In this document: positions 35,380 to 44,227 of the stretch, piece after piece | Layout: every line of letters begins with the position of its first letter | How positions within the stretch are numbered: the stretch's first letter is position 1 | Notes under the pieces: model-generated | Database searches by the model: none | The model's input: the letters and a program-made list of their open reading frames with translations, nothing else | Told to the model about the DNA's origin: nothing | DNA from: Paraburkholderia phosphatilytica | GTDB lineage: Bacteria > Pseudomonadota > Gammaproteobacteria > Burkholderiales > Burkholderiaceae | Assembly (NCBI RefSeq): GCF_003443895.1 | Contig: NZ_QQOA01000008.1 | Location: 183,703-247,702, forward strand | Direction of reading: 5' to 3' | DNA: 64,000 nucleotides | Translations under genes and position numbers: made by a program

Positions 35380-36525
35380 ATGCATCCGCTACGCCGTGTT
35401 CCCTGTGCGTTACCCCTGCTATCGATTGCCGCCGGCCTCGCGTTGACGCTTGCCGCGTGCACGTCTTCCGGACAGCCCCCCGCGAGCGTCGCTAACGCAA
35501 CGGGTGATCGGCAATCGCCGTTTCCCGGTGCCGAATGGACGCAGGTTGCGCCCGCCACGCAGGGGTTTTCGCAAGCGGGTGTCGATGCGGCCGTTGCCTA
35601 CGCGAAACAGCAGGGCTCGACGTCCGGCATGATCGTCCACGATGGGCTGGTGGTCGCGCAGTGGGGCGACGTGGCCCGGAAATCGAACCTGCACTCGGCG
35701 CGCAAGAGTTTCGTGAGCGCGCTGGTCGGCATCGCGGTCGCGCGAGGCCAGATCCATCCGGACGATACGCTCGCGCAACTCGGTATCGACGACGATGCGC
35801 CATCCCTTTCGCCAACCGAAAAGCAGGCCACCGTGCGGATGCTGCTGGAGGCGCGTTCGGGCGTCTATCACCCAACCGTGTACGAGACGGCCGCAATGCA
35901 GGCGAAAAAGCCGGCACGCTACAGTCATCCGCCGGGCACGTTCTGGTACTACAACAACTGGGACTTCAACACGATCGGCGCGATCTACCGGCAGGCCACC
36001 GGCAACGATATTTTCAGTGCGGTGAAGACGGAGATCGCGGACCCGATCGGTATGCAGGACTACCGGCCATCCGATGGACACTACGTATCCGGCGGTCTGG
36101 CCACGCGCTATCCAGCGTATCCGTTCAACCTGAGCGCGCGCGACTTCGCCCGTTTCGCGCTGCTGTTCCTGCACGATGGCCGCTGGAGCGATCAGCAAGT
36201 GGTGCCGGCGCAATGGGTAGCCGAGTCGACGCATTCATATTCGAACACGCCGACGGGCGGCTATGGATACATGTGGTGGACGAGCTCGCCGGCAAGCGGT
36301 GCGCGCGGGCCGGAAGCGAATCTGCTGAGAACCACCTTCTGGGCGGATGGTCATCTCGGTCAGTACGCGGTGGTCGTGCCGTCGCTCGATCTCGTGGTGG
36401 TGAGCCTCGTCGATTCGCGGCTCACGTCGCAGCAGATGGGGCAGACGAAGATGGAGCGGTTCGTGTGGATGGTGGAATCCGCGGGGAACGCGAGCGGGAT
36501 CGGGCCCGAGCCTGGCGGCGCTTAG
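35380..36525 (+). CDS. Class C beta-lactamase-like serine hydrolase lipoprotein
   Basis: The 381-residue protein has a signal peptide and lipobox LAAC (Cys27), catalytic SxxK as SARK (Ser106, Lys109) and a YxN element in WYYNNWDFN (about 190). FRTTFWADGHLGQY-like LRTTFWADGHLGQY near the end resembles the third motif (HxG in place of KTG). Such proteins include esterases, DD-peptidases and EstB-type enzymes; the substrate is unknown. GGAGG is placed well before the ATG. It stands alone between the EIIC-EAL gene and the RraA gene. Confidence 0.85.
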   Translation: MHPLRRVPCALPLLSIAAGLALTLAACTSSGQPPASVANATGDRQSPFPGAEWTQVAPATQGFSQAGVDAAVAYAKQQGSTSGMIVHDGLVVAQWGDVARKSNLHSARKSFVSALVGIAVARGQIHPDDTLAQLGIDDDAPSLSPTEKQATVRMLLEARSGVYHPTVYETAAMQAKKPARYSHPPGTFWYYNNWDFNTIGAIYRQATGNDIFSAVKTEIADPIGMQDYRPSDGHYVSGGLATRYPAYPFNLSARDFARFALLFLHDGRWSDQQVVPAQWVAESTHSYSNTPTGGYGYMWWTSSPASGARGPEANLLRTTFWADGHLGQYAVVVPSLDLVVVSLVDSRLTSQQMGQTKMERFVWMVESAGNASGIGPEPGGA

Positions 36526-36573
36526 GGGGCGTGATGCGGGGTCACGATGCAGGGTCCTGATGCGCGCGACGAT

Positions 36574-36638
36574 ATAAGTCTTCGCTATCGCATCAGATCA
36601 ATCCTGTCTTGGCGCGGGAGCGGCGAGGCTCGTACTGT
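36574..36638 (+). promoter_or_regulatory. Regulon promoter: ATA-N9-TAT site and -10 upstream of the second RraA gene
   Basis: ATAAGTCTTCGCTAT (36574-36588), 19 bp, then CTTGGCG at 36608 as a -35-like element and TACTGT at 36633-36638. The distance from the start of the palindrome to the -10 is 59 bp. This equals the layout at 41133 (minus), 42153 and 47347; the 52251 site is one base shorter. Confidence 0.7.
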
Positions 36639-36695
36639 TATACGCGTAACGCTCCGCCAAACTTCTGCACACCACGCTGCGAGATCGCGACCGAC

Positions 36696-37364
36696 ATGTA
36701 CAAAGCCATCCGAAAGAACCCCTCCGCCACACAAGCCCCCGACACGCTGATCGAGGCGTTGCGCTCCATTCCCGTGTCCGCGCTGAGCGACAACATGCAC
36801 CGCAACACCGGCACGGTCGGACTGCATCCGTATCATCGGCCGGCCAGGTCGACGATGGCGGGCACGGCCGTCACGATGCGTTCGCGAGGCGGCGACAATC
36901 TCACGTGGCTGCGCGCGCTCGACTTCTGCCGTCCCGGCGACGTGCTGGTGGTCGACGCGGGCGGCGATCTGAACAACGCGGTCATCGGCGGCATCCTGTC
37001 GTTCTACGTGGCGAGCGTCGGCGTGAGCGGTGCCGTGATCGATGGCGCGATTCGCGACGTGGCGGAAATCCGCGAGCGTGATTTCCCGGTCTATGCACGC
37101 GGCGTCACGCATCGCGGGCCGTACAAGGACGGTCCGGGCGAGATCAACGTACCGGTGTCGGTCGGCGGGATGGTGGTGAATCCAGGCGATATCGTCGTTG
37201 GCGATCAGGACGGACTGCTCGCGATTCCGCAGGCCGACGCGGCGGAGATCATCGAGAAAGCGCGCGCGACGCTCGAAGCCGAGGCCGAAACGATCCGCGC
37301 GATGAAGGAAGGACGCTGGAACCGCGCGTTCGTCGACGCGCTCGAAGGACGCTGCAACAACTGA
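36696..37364 (+). CDS. RraA-family protein, paralogue of the aldolase at 7763
   Basis: The 222-residue protein has exactly the same length as the 7763 protein and shares long blocks (RGGDNL, CRPGDVLV-D, VIDGAIRD, FPVYARGVTHRGPYK). One difference is that the GDIM of the aldolase is GGIL here, losing the acidic residue that often helps metal binding; VIDGAIRD is intact. It may be a keto-acid aldolase or decarboxylase, or a non-catalytic RraA. A promoter with the shared LysR-type layout precedes it, linking it to the 36-57 kb regulon rather than to ligJ. Confidence 0.8.
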   Translation: MYKAIRKNPSATQAPDTLIEALRSIPVSALSDNMHRNTGTVGLHPYHRPARSTMAGTAVTMRSRGGDNLTWLRALDFCRPGDVLVVDAGGDLNNAVIGGILSFYVASVGVSGAVIDGAIRDVAEIRERDFPVYARGVTHRGPYKDGPGEINVPVSVGGMVVNPGDIVVGDQDGLLAIPQADAAEIIEKARATLEAEAETIRAMKEGRWNRAFVDALEGRCNN

Positions 37365-37383
37365 GTGGCCTGCGCTTGAAACT

Positions 37384-37401
37384 GAGCCCGAAACCGGGCT
37401 C
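37384..37401. terminator. Small hairpin after the second RraA gene
   Basis: GAGCCCG, AAAC loop, CGGGCTC: a perfect 7-bp stem 20 bp after the stop codon and just before the main terminator. Confidence 0.5.
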
Positions 37402-37417
37402 GAACCGGGGCCGAAAG

Positions 37418-37454
37418 AAAAGCCGACGTCTGCTTCGCAAACGTCGGCTTTTTT
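37418..37454. terminator. Bidirectional intrinsic terminator between RraA and idnD genes
   Basis: AAAAGCCGACGT pairs with ACGTCGGCTTTT around an 11-nt loop, with six T on the plus side and A-rich sequence on the other side. It lies exactly between converging genes and can end both transcripts. Confidence 0.9.
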
Positions 37455-37468
37455 GCAGACTCCGGGCG

Positions 37469-38503
37469 TCAGTCGAACGTTACCAGCACCTTCATCGACT
37501 TCGAGCGATCTCCCGCGCTCTGGAATGCCTTCACGGATTCCTGATACGGAAACACCCCGGAGATCAGCGGCTTCACGTCGATCAGCCCTTTGTTCAGCAG
37601 TTCGACGGCGACGGCAAACTCTTCGTGGAAGCGGAACGCGCCACGTAGTTCGAACTCCTTCGCGACCAGCACGTTCATCGGCAGCGCGACGTCGCCGCCG
37701 AGACCGACCTGAACGATGATGCCGCGCGGCTTCAGCAGGTCGAACGCGCCGCGCAGCGCCGCCGCGTTGCCGCTCGCTTCGAACAGCACATCGAAGCTGC
37801 CTTTATCGACCGCGTACGGTTGCAGTGCGTCCGGCGTTTCGGCCACGTTGAACGCGAGGTCGGCGCCGACTTTCTTCGCGCTTTCCAGCGGTAGCGTATT
37901 CACGTCCGTCACGACGATCCCGGCCGCGCCCGCACGCCGCGCCGCGGCAACGATCAGCGCGCCGATCGGCCCGCAGCCTGTAACGAGCACGCGCTTGCCG
38001 AGCATCGGGCCCGCGCGCCGTACGGCATGGAGCGCGACCGACAGCGGCTCGGCCATCGCCGCTTCGCCGTCGCTCAGCGAATCGGCCACGACGTGCGCCT
38101 GCGATCGGTCGATCACGATCTCCTGGCGGAACGCGCCCTGCACGTGCGGCATCCGCATCGCGCTGCCGTAGTAGCGCATGTCGAGGCAGTGATTCTGCAA
38201 ACCTTGCTGGCAATACTGGCACAACCCGCAAGGCCGGCTAGGACTGATCGCGATGCGCGTGCCGGCCGGCATGTCCGCAACCGACGAGCCGACGCGCGAC
38301 ACCACGCCCGACACCTCATGCCCGAGCACCATCGGCTCGCGAATGCGCACGGTGCCGAATCCGCCATGATTGAAGTAGTGGAGATCGGAGCCGCAGATGC
38401 CGCCGGCGCGAACCCGCACGAGCAGCTGGCCGGCTTCCGGTTCGGGAGTGGGAAGGTCCTCGATGCGCAGATCGAGCGGCGCGTGGATGACGAGTGCGTC
38501 CAT
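37469..38503 (-). CDS. idnD: L-idonate 5-dehydrogenase
   Basis: The 344-residue zinc MDR oxidises L-idonate to 5-keto-D-gluconate. It aligns block by block with E. coli Idn[109 protein letters not shown] and LRGAFRFHEEFAVAV. Both the catalytic zinc residues and the four structural cysteines are present. It lies 91 bp after the porin gene; idnO and gluconokinase genes for the next steps are at 55584-56900. Confidence 0.92.
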   Translation of the reverse strand: MDALVIHAPLDLRIEDLPTPEPEAGQLLVRVRAGGICGSDLHYFNHGGFGTVRIREPMVLGHEVSGVVSRVGSSVADMPAGTRIAISPSRPCGLCQYCQQGLQNHCLDMRYYGSAMRMPHVQGAFRQEIVIDRSQAHVVADSLSDGEAAMAEPLSVALHAVRRAGPMLGKRVLVTGCGPIGALIVAAARRAGAAGIVVTDVNTLPLESAKKVGADLAFNVAETPDALQPYAVDKGSFDVLFEASGNAAALRGAFDLLKPRGIIVQVGLGGDVALPMNVLVAKEFELRGAFRFHEEFAVAVELLNKGLIDVKPLISGVFPYQESVKAFQSAGDRSKSMKVLVTFD

Positions 38504-38594
38504 GATGATGGCCTCGTTGGTTGAAAGCTGAAGCGCCGATCGGACGCTGGCAGCGCCCGATTGGCCGGATGACGGCAAGACGGACAACGCGACC

Positions 38595-39704
38595 CTAGAA
38601 CTTGGTGCGCAGGCCGACTGCCGCTTCGAACAGCGAGTTGTAGCCGAAGAACGGCTGGTTCGTACCCGATGCGGCGGCGAGCGTCGTCCATGCGCCGGTC
38701 AGATGGTTATAGTCGACGCCGACATAAACGTCGGTGCGCTTGCTCAGCAGATAGTCGAAGGTCGGACCGCCGGTGATGCGCGTGCCGCTCTGGCCAGCGT
38801 GATGCACGAAGTCGACATAGAGCGGCAGGTCGAGCACGAGCGCGGGCGTGATGTAGTACTGCACCGCGGTCGAGAACGAATCGTTGCGGTAGTCGGCGGG
38901 GTACACGTGGCTGTAGATATACGAGCCGAATACCTTGGCCGCGCCGAACTTGTAGGTTGCGCCGGCCGTGAAGACCTTCTGCGAGCTGTCGGGGATCGTC
39001 AGGCCGAAATACGTGCTGCCATAGACCGAGGTGGACGGATTCAGCCCGCCGATGTCGTTGATGATCTGATAGGCCGCGCCGACGCTCAACGGGCCGTTGT
39101 CGTACGAAACGCTCACCGCCGGCGACGAGTTCGTGTGGAAGTCGCCTGCCTGCTGGCCGAACGTGTAGGCGCCCTTCACGGTGAAGCCGGCAAGCGTGGG
39201 CGACGTATAGCGCACCGTGTTGTCGAGTCGGCCGCCGCCCGTTTCGCCCGCGCCCTGGAAGCCGATCGTGCCGGTGTAGTTCGCGAACGCGTAGATGTCG
39301 TGGGTCCAGCCGGTTTCGTGCACGAGCGTGTACTGACGGCCGAGCGTGAGCGTACCGTACGGGCTGCTCAGGCCGACGAGGGCGGTGCGGCCGAACAGGC
39401 GCACGGCGCCGGAGGGCGTGGACTGCTGTGTGGCGCCGGTGTTCGGCGTGAAGCCGCCTTCGAGCTGGAACAGCGCGGCATAGCCGCCGCCCAGGTCTTC
39501 GTTGCCCTGCATGCCCCAGCGGCTGCCCTGAATCTCGCCGCCGCTGCCCATCGTGAACAGTTTGCCGCCAGTCTTGTTCTGATGCGTATCGAAGCGCACC
39601 GCTTCGTCGATGATGCCATAGAGCGTGACGCTGGATTGCGCACAGGCGACACCCGATACGGCCATCGTCGATGCAGTTAGTATGCCTAAGGTTAGTTTTT
39701 TCAC
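38595..39704 (-). CDS. Outer-membrane porin (Burkholderia OmpC-like)
   Basis: The 369-residue 16-strand porin has a signal peptide ending ACAQ, then SSVTLYGIIDEAVRF, GSRWGMQGNEDLGGGYAALFQLEGGF, the loop-3 region, and the terminal LRTKF with its C-terminal Phe. The start is GTG at 39704 with AAGGGG upstream. Lying between the aminotransferase and idnD genes on one strand, it probably helps the substrate of this regulon cross the outer membrane. Confidence 0.94.
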   Translation of the reverse strand: MKKLTLGILTASTMAVSGVACAQSSVTLYGIIDEAVRFDTHQNKTGGKLFTMGSGGEIQGSRWGMQGNEDLGGGYAALFQLEGGFTPNTGATQQSTPSGAVRLFGRTALVGLSSPYGTLTLGRQYTLVHETGWTHDIYAFANYTGTIGFQGAGETGGGRLDNTVRYTSPTLAGFTVKGAYTFGQQAGDFHTNSSPAVSVSYDNGPLSVGAAYQIINDIGGLNPSTSVYGSTYFGLTIPDSSQKVFTAGATYKFGAAKVFGSYIYSHVYPADYRNDSFSTAVQYYITPALVLDLPLYVDFVHHAGQSGTRITGGPTFDYLLSKRTDVYVGVDYNHLTGAWTTLAAASGTNQPFFGYNSLFEAAVGLRTKF

Positions 39705-39826
39705 GAATAGATCCCCTTTGTCGGTTTACCAGAAGTTGGATGCGCTAAGCCGACTGCCGCGTCCCAGCGGCGCGGCATGTCTTTGTACGGCGCGACGGTT
39801 CCATGCGCGGAACCGCCGCCTGACTC

Positions 39827-41035
39827 TCAGTCGAGTGCGGCGACGGCGGCCGCGATCTTGCGGCAACCCTCGTCGATGGTGTCGATGCTGGTCGCGATCG
39901 ACATGCGGAAGAACGGCGAGACGCCATACGCGGAACCTGCAACGAGTCCCACGCCGGCCTGTTCGAGCAGATACAGCACGACGTCGGCGTCACCTTCCAG
40001 GCGCTTGCCCTGCGGCGTCGTGCGTCCGATCATGCCGCCGCAGTTCACATACAGATAGAACGCGCCGCCGGGTGTCCTGCAGCTGAGACCGGGAATCGCG
40101 TTGATCGCTTCCAGCGCGCGATCGCGCCGCGCGCGGTAGGTCTTCACCGACTCCTGCACGAAGGTCTGGTCGCCGGTGAGCGCGGCGAGCGCCGCGGCCT
40201 GGCTGATCGAACAGGCGTTGCTGGTGGACTGCGACTGCAGCGTGTCGAGCGCGGCAATCAGATCGGCGGGGCCGGCCACGTAGCCGATGCGCCAGCCCGT
40301 CATCGCGTAGGTCTTCGACACGCCGTTGACGACGAGCGTGCGCGACGCGAGCTGCGGTTCGATCGCGAGCAGATGCTGGCCGGCATCGCCGTCGAAGCGG
40401 ATGTGCTCGTAGATGTCGTCCATCATCACGAGCACCTGCGGATGGCGCAGCAGCACGTCGGCCAGCGCGCGAAGTTCGCTGGACGTATAAGTGGCGCCGG
40501 TCGGATTGGTCGGCGAATTGATGACGAGCCAGCGCGTGCGCGGCGTGATCGCCGCTTCGAGCAGCGCAGGCGTGAGCTTGAAGCCGTCGTCTTCGGTGCA
40601 CGGCACGACGACGGGCGTGCCGTCGCATGCGAGCACCATGTCGGGATACGACACCCAGTACGGCGCGGGAATCAGCACTTCGTCGCCGTTTTCGACCGTC
40701 ACCGCGAGCGCGTTGAAGATCGCGTGCTTCGCGCCGCACGTGACGATGATGTGCTTCGGGTCGTAGCTGAGGCCATTCTCGCGCTGCAGCTTCGCCGCGA
40801 TCGCGGCGCGCAGCGCGGGTGTGCCGGCCGTCGCGGTGTAGCGGGTCTCGCCGCGCTCCATCGCTTCGACTGCGGCCCGGCGGATGTGCGCGGGCGTGTC
40901 GAAGTCCGGCTCGCCGACCACGAGATTGACGATGTGCTTTCCCTGGCGCCGCAGTTCGGCGGCGCGATCGGCCGCGGCGCTGCTGGGCGAGGGTTTGATC
41001 CGCTGGACACGGGCGGCGATGCGCGCTGCGCTCAC
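39827..41035 (-). CDS. Class I pyridoxal-phosphate aminotransferase (aspartate/alanine type)
   Basis: The 402-residue fold-type I enzyme has VGEPDFDTPAHIRRAA, ITSPTNPTGA-like INSPTNPTGATY, MMDDIYEHI and the PLP lysine in NGVSKTYAMTGWRIGY (about residue 240), plus a late Arg in FRMSIATS. It is similar to the I-gamma aspartate aminotransferase group. It is divergent from the Nac-like LysR gene and heads the aminotransferase-porin-idnD unit under the shared promoter. Why an aminotransferase goes with idonate genes is unexplained; the regulon may handle an amino-acid/sugar-acid conjugate. Confidence 0.9.
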   Translation of the reverse strand: MSAARIAARVQRIKPSPSSAAADRAAELRRQGKHIVNLVVGEPDFDTPAHIRRAAVEAMERGETRYTATAGTPALRAAIAAKLQRENGLSYDPKHIIVTCGAKHAIFNALAVTVENGDEVLIPAPYWVSYPDMVLACDGTPVVVPCTEDDGFKLTPALLEAAITPRTRWLVINSPTNPTGATYTSSELRALADVLLRHPQVLVMMDDIYEHIRFDGDAGQHLLAIEPQLASRTLVVNGVSKTYAMTGWRIGYVAGPADLIAALDTLQSQSTSNACSISQAAALAALTGDQTFVQESVKTYRARRDRALEAINAIPGLSCRTPGGAFYLYVNCGGMIGRTTPQGKRLEGDADVVLYLLEQAGVGLVAGSAYGVSPFFRMSIATSIDTIDEGCRKIAAAVAALD

Positions 41036-41068
41036 ACTGGACTCCTCGATGGCATTTGACGAGGCTTC

Positions 41069-41133
41069 ACATTAAGCGCGCGAAAAAGTTCAAGCCAAGA
41101 TGACTTTCCGCTGATGCAATAACATCCGCTTAT
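41069..41133 (-). promoter_or_regulatory. Regulon promoter for the aminotransferase-porin-idnD unit
   Basis: Read on the minus strand: ATAAGCGGATGTTAT (41133-41119), 19 bp, CTTGGCTTG starting at 41099, and -10 TAATGT at 41074-41069. The arrangement 15 + 19 + 25 + 6 equals that of the other promoters of the group. The site also lies between this unit and the LysR gene and could serve autoregulation. Confidence 0.72.
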
Positions 41134-41229
41134 GACGCGCTGCCACGGGCTATGGATATTGCCGACTGTCCCCCGGTCGCGGCTTGACCTATCATAAGTG
41201 CCATCCGTCAGCTCTTAGGTGCGAGTACC

Positions 41230-42156
41230 GTGAATCTTCGGCGTCTGAAGTATTTCGTGAAGATCGTCGACATCGGCAGCCTGACGCAGGCCGCCGAAGT
41301 GCTTCATATCGCGCAGCCCGCGTTGAGTCAGCAACTGATCACGCTCGAAGACGAGTTCCAGCAGCAGCTGCTCGTGCGCACGAAGCGGGGCGTGACGGCA
41401 ACCGAGGCGGGCGCGACGCTCTATCGCCATGCGCAATTGATTCTTCGCCAGTACGAGCAGGCGCAGGCGGACGTGAAGAGCGCCGGGCAGACGCTGTCGG
41501 GCCAGGTGTCGGTGGGGCTCGCGCCCGGCACCGGCGCATCGGCGCTGTCGCTGCCGTTGCTGCGCACGGTGCGCGCGCGGCATCCGGACATCCTGCTGTA
41601 CATCAACGAGAACTTCGGCACGACGCTGAGCGAGCTGATCATGAACGGCCGCATGGATATGGCCGTGCTGTACGGCGACAAGCCCGTGCACGGGCTGTCG
41701 TTCCAGCTGCTGATGAACGAGGAGATGTTTCTCGTCGCGCCGCGCAGCATGGGCATCACGCAGGAGCAGATTGCCGTCACCGGCCTGCGCGACGTGCCGC
41801 TGCTGCTGCCGCGTCCGTACAACTATCTGCGCAAGTACGTCGACGAAGGTTTTGCGCGCGTGCAGATGATCCCGAACGTGGTTGCCGAAATCGAATCCGC
41901 GTCCACGCTGTCGGCCGCGGTGAGCGCCGGCATCGGCGCGACCATCCTGCCTGAGTCCACCGCGCGGGCGGTGGCCGCGGCCGGCGACATCGTGCAGTCG
42001 CGCATCGTGTCGCCCGTCATCAAGATCCCGCTGTCGGTCTGTCTGTCCGACCATCTGCCGCTCTCCGAGCCCGCCGCGGCGGTCAAGGACATCCTGCTGG
42101 AGCTGGCCGGCGACCTCGCGCTGGGCGTGCGGGTCGAGCCCAGCGTGGATGCATAA
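41230..42156 (+). CDS. Nac-like LysR regulator, probable master regulator of the surrounding operons
   Basis: The 308-residue protein begins MNLRRLKYFVKIVDIGSLTQAAEVLHIAQPALSQQL and continues GVTATEAGATLYRHAQLILRQYEQAQ, which resembles the Nac/Cbl group. Its effector domain has VSVGLAPGTGASALSLPLLRTVR. The start is GTG 41230. Nac recognises sites of the ATA-N9-TAT kind, and just such sites flank this gene (41119-41133 and 42153-42167) and recur at 36574 and 47347, with a weaker ATT-N9-TAT version at 52251. The stop codon lies inside the second site. Confidence 0.88.
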   Translation: MNLRRLKYFVKIVDIGSLTQAAEVLHIAQPALSQQLITLEDEFQQQLLVRTKRGVTATEAGATLYRHAQLILRQYEQAQADVKSAGQTLSGQVSVGLAPGTGASALSLPLLRTVRARHPDILLYINENFGTTLSELIMNGRMDMAVLYGDKPVHGLSFQLLMNEEMFLVAPRSMGITQEQIAVTGLRDVPLLLPRPYNYLRKYVDEGFARVQMIPNVVAEIESASTLSAAVSAGIGATILPESTARAVAAAGDIVQSRIVSPVIKIPLSVCLSDHLPLSEPAAAVKDILLELAGDLALGVRVEPSVDA

Positions 42157-42217
42157 GCGCGCCTTATCGCGACAAAGCCAAACCGTCTTGGCGCAATTTT
42201 TCTGTGCCGGATACATT
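42153..42217 (+). promoter_or_regulatory. Regulon promoter for the AccB-AccC-PxpBC-PxpA operon
   Basis: ATAAGCGCGCCTTAT (42153-42167), CGCGACAAAGCCAAACCGT, CTTGGCG starting at 42187 and -10 TACATT at 42212-42217. The middle part GACAAAGCCA--CCGTCTT is shared base for base with the 47347 promoter. Predicted start lies about 64 bp downstream of the palindrome centre. Confidence 0.78.
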
Positions 42218-42370
42218 GAATCCATCGCCAGACGCCCGGTGTAGAAGCCCGGGCGACGAGGCTTGCCATCGAGCTGGCGACACGACCGGGCCTCTGCCGC
42301 GGTCGTCGCGGCCGCGGCGCTTCGCGCGCGTCAGCATCCGGCGCGTGCCCAACCGGCTACGGATTCGAAG

Positions 42371-42868
42371 ATGGATCTTCAGAAGATAAAGGCACTGATC
42401 GACCTGCTGGCGGAGTCTCCGCTCGCGAGTCTGGAGGTGATCGAGGGCGACGAGCGGGTCAAGCTCGTGAAGTCGAAGCGGCGCGGCAAGCGTGGCAGCG
42501 ACGCGCGGCTGGCGGGCGATGGGCTTGCCACGCCGCATGCAGCGTCGGCGTCGGCGTCGGAGGCAGCATCGCAGCAGCCGTCGGCCGTCGCGTCCATGGC
42601 GTCCGTCGCAAATGAGGACGACGCGAGCCGCACCGCGCACGTGATCCAGGCGCCGATGTTCGGCGTCGTTCATCTGACGCCGGCGCCCGGCGAAGCACCG
42701 TTCGCGAAGCTGGGCGACACGGTCGAAGCAGGTCAGGTGCTGTGCACGATCGAAGCGATGAAGATGTTCAACGCGATCGAGTGCGAACACGGCGGCACGG
42801 TCCTCGACATTCTCGTCGAACCCGGCAGCGAAGTGGAATCCGGCCAACCGCTCTTTCGCATCGGCTGA
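42371..42868 (+). CDS. accB: Biotin carboxyl carrier protein (AccB paralogue)
   Basis: The 165-residue protein has the AccB N-domain (MDLQKIKALIDLLAESPLASLEV), an Ala/Ser-rich linker (residues 45-85) and a biotinyl domain. The acceptor motif is CTIEAMKMFNAIE, so the modified lysine is present. It is likely the dedicated carrier for the biotin carboxylase and PxpB/PxpC carboxyltransferase-like subunits of this operon, not the housekeeping fatty-acid enzyme. ATG 42371 gives the standard AccB start. Confidence 0.9.
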   Translation: MDLQKIKALIDLLAESPLASLEVIEGDERVKLVKSKRRGKRGSDARLAGDGLATPHAASASASEAASQQPSAVASMASVANEDDASRTAHVIQAPMFGVVHLTPAPGEAPFAKLGDTVEAGQVLCTIEAMKMFNAIECEHGGTVLDILVEPGSEVESGQPLFRIG

Positions 42869-42874
42869 TCGACC

Positions 42875-44227
42875 ATGTTCAACAAGGTACTGATTGCCAA
42901 TCGCGGTGAGATCGCGCTTCGCGTGCAGCGGGCCTGCCGCGAACTCGGGCTGCAAACCGTCGCGGTGTATTCGGAGGCCGATGCGAACGCGCGCTATGTG
43001 CGGCTCGCCGACGAAGCACTCTGCATCGGCCCCGCGGCGCCGGGCCGCAGCTATCTGAATCACGCCGCGATCCTGTTCGCGGCGCACGTGAGCGGCGCCG
43101 AAGCGATTCACCCGGGCTACGGTTTCCTGTCCGAAAGCGCCGATTTTGCCGACGCAATCGAACGCGCGGGGCTGACCTTCATCGGCCCGACGTCAGACTC
43201 GATCCGCACGATGGGCGACAAGGTCGCCGCGAAGCGCGCGATGCGTGCCGCCGGCGTGCCGTGCGTGCCGGGCCCTGACAGCGGCCTGCCCGACGATCCG
43301 CTCGCGATCATGGCGATCGCGGAGGAGATCGGTTTTCCGGTGATCGTGAAAGCGGCGGGCGGCGGCGGCGGACGCGGCATGCGGGTCGTGCGCGCGGCCG
43401 GGCAGCTGCTCGAAGCGGTCAACGTGACCCGCGAGGAAGCGCGTCGTGCGTTCGGCAAGCCCGAGCTCTACGTCGAGAAGTTTCTCGAACATCCGCGTCA
43501 CGTCGAGATCCAGGTGCTGTGCGATACGCACGGTAACGCGCTGTGGCTCGGTTCGCGCGACTGCTCGCTGCAACGCCGCCACCAGAAGGTGCTGGAAGAA
43601 GCGCCCGCGCCCGGCATCGACGCGGAACTGATCCGTCGGGTCGGCGAACGGTGCGTGGAAGCGTGCCGGCAGATCGGCTACCGTGGAGCGGGCACCTTCG
43701 AATTCCTGTACGAGGACGGCCGCTTCTGCTTCATCGAAATGAACACGCGCCTGCAGGTCGAACATCCGGTGACGGAGATGACGTCCGGCATCGACATCGT
43801 GCGCGAGCAGATCCGCATTGCGCAGGGCCACGCGCTGAGCGTGAGCCAGCGTGATATCCGTGCATCGGGCCACGCGCTCGAATGCCGGATCAACGCGGAA
43901 GATCCGTTCTCGTTCCTGCCGTGCCCCGGCACCGTCGGCGTGTGGGAAGTGCCCGGCGGCAACGGCGTGCGGGTGGACTCGCACGTGAGCAGCGGTTCGG
44001 TCGTGCCGCCTTACTACGATTCGCTGATCGCAAAGGTGATCACGCACGGCGCGACGCGCGACGAAGCGTTGACGCGCATGCGCGTCGCGCTGTCGGAACT
44101 GCGCGTCGAGGGCATTCGCACCAACGTGTCGTTGCACCGGTCGGTGCTCGACGACGGCGGCTTCCGGGCGGGCGGCGTGGACATTCATCATCTGGAGCGC
44201 TGGCTCGCAGAAAGGGAGCAGGCATGA
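42875..44227 (+). CDS. accC: Biotin carboxylase subunit (AccC paralogue)
   Basis: The 450-residue ATP-grasp enzyme carboxylates biotin on the carrier. Diagnostic blocks: FNKVLIANRGEIALRVQRAC, AIHPGYGFLSE, VKAAGGGGGRGMRVV, HVEIQVL, ERDCSLQRR-like SRDCSLQRRHQKVLEEAPAP, FIEMNTRLQVEHPVTEM and ALECRINAED. It is complete. It starts 6 bp after accB, and its TGA overlaps the pxpB ATG. No acetyl-CoA carboxyltransferase subunits are nearby; PxpB and PxpC take that place. Confidence 0.93.
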   Translation: MFNKVLIANRGEIALRVQRACRELGLQTVAVYSEADANARYVRLADEALCIGPAAPGRSYLNHAAILFAAHVSGAEAIHPGYGFLSESADFADAIERAGLTFIGPTSDSIRTMGDKVAAKRAMRAAGVPCVPGPDSGLPDDPLAIMAIAEEIGFPVIVKAAGGGGGRGMRVVRAAGQLLEAVNVTREEARRAFGKPELYVEKFLEHPRHVEIQVLCDTHGNALWLGSRDCSLQRRHQKVLEEAPAPGIDAELIRRVGERCVEACRQIGYRGAGTFEFLYEDGRFCFIEMNTRLQVEHPVTEMTSGIDIVREQIRIAQGHALSVSQRDIRASGHALECRINAEDPFSFLPCPGTVGVWEVPGGNGVRVDSHVSSGSVVPPYYDSLIAKVITHGATRDEALTRMRVALSELRVEGIRTNVSLHRSVLDDGGFRAGGVDIHHLERWLAEREQA

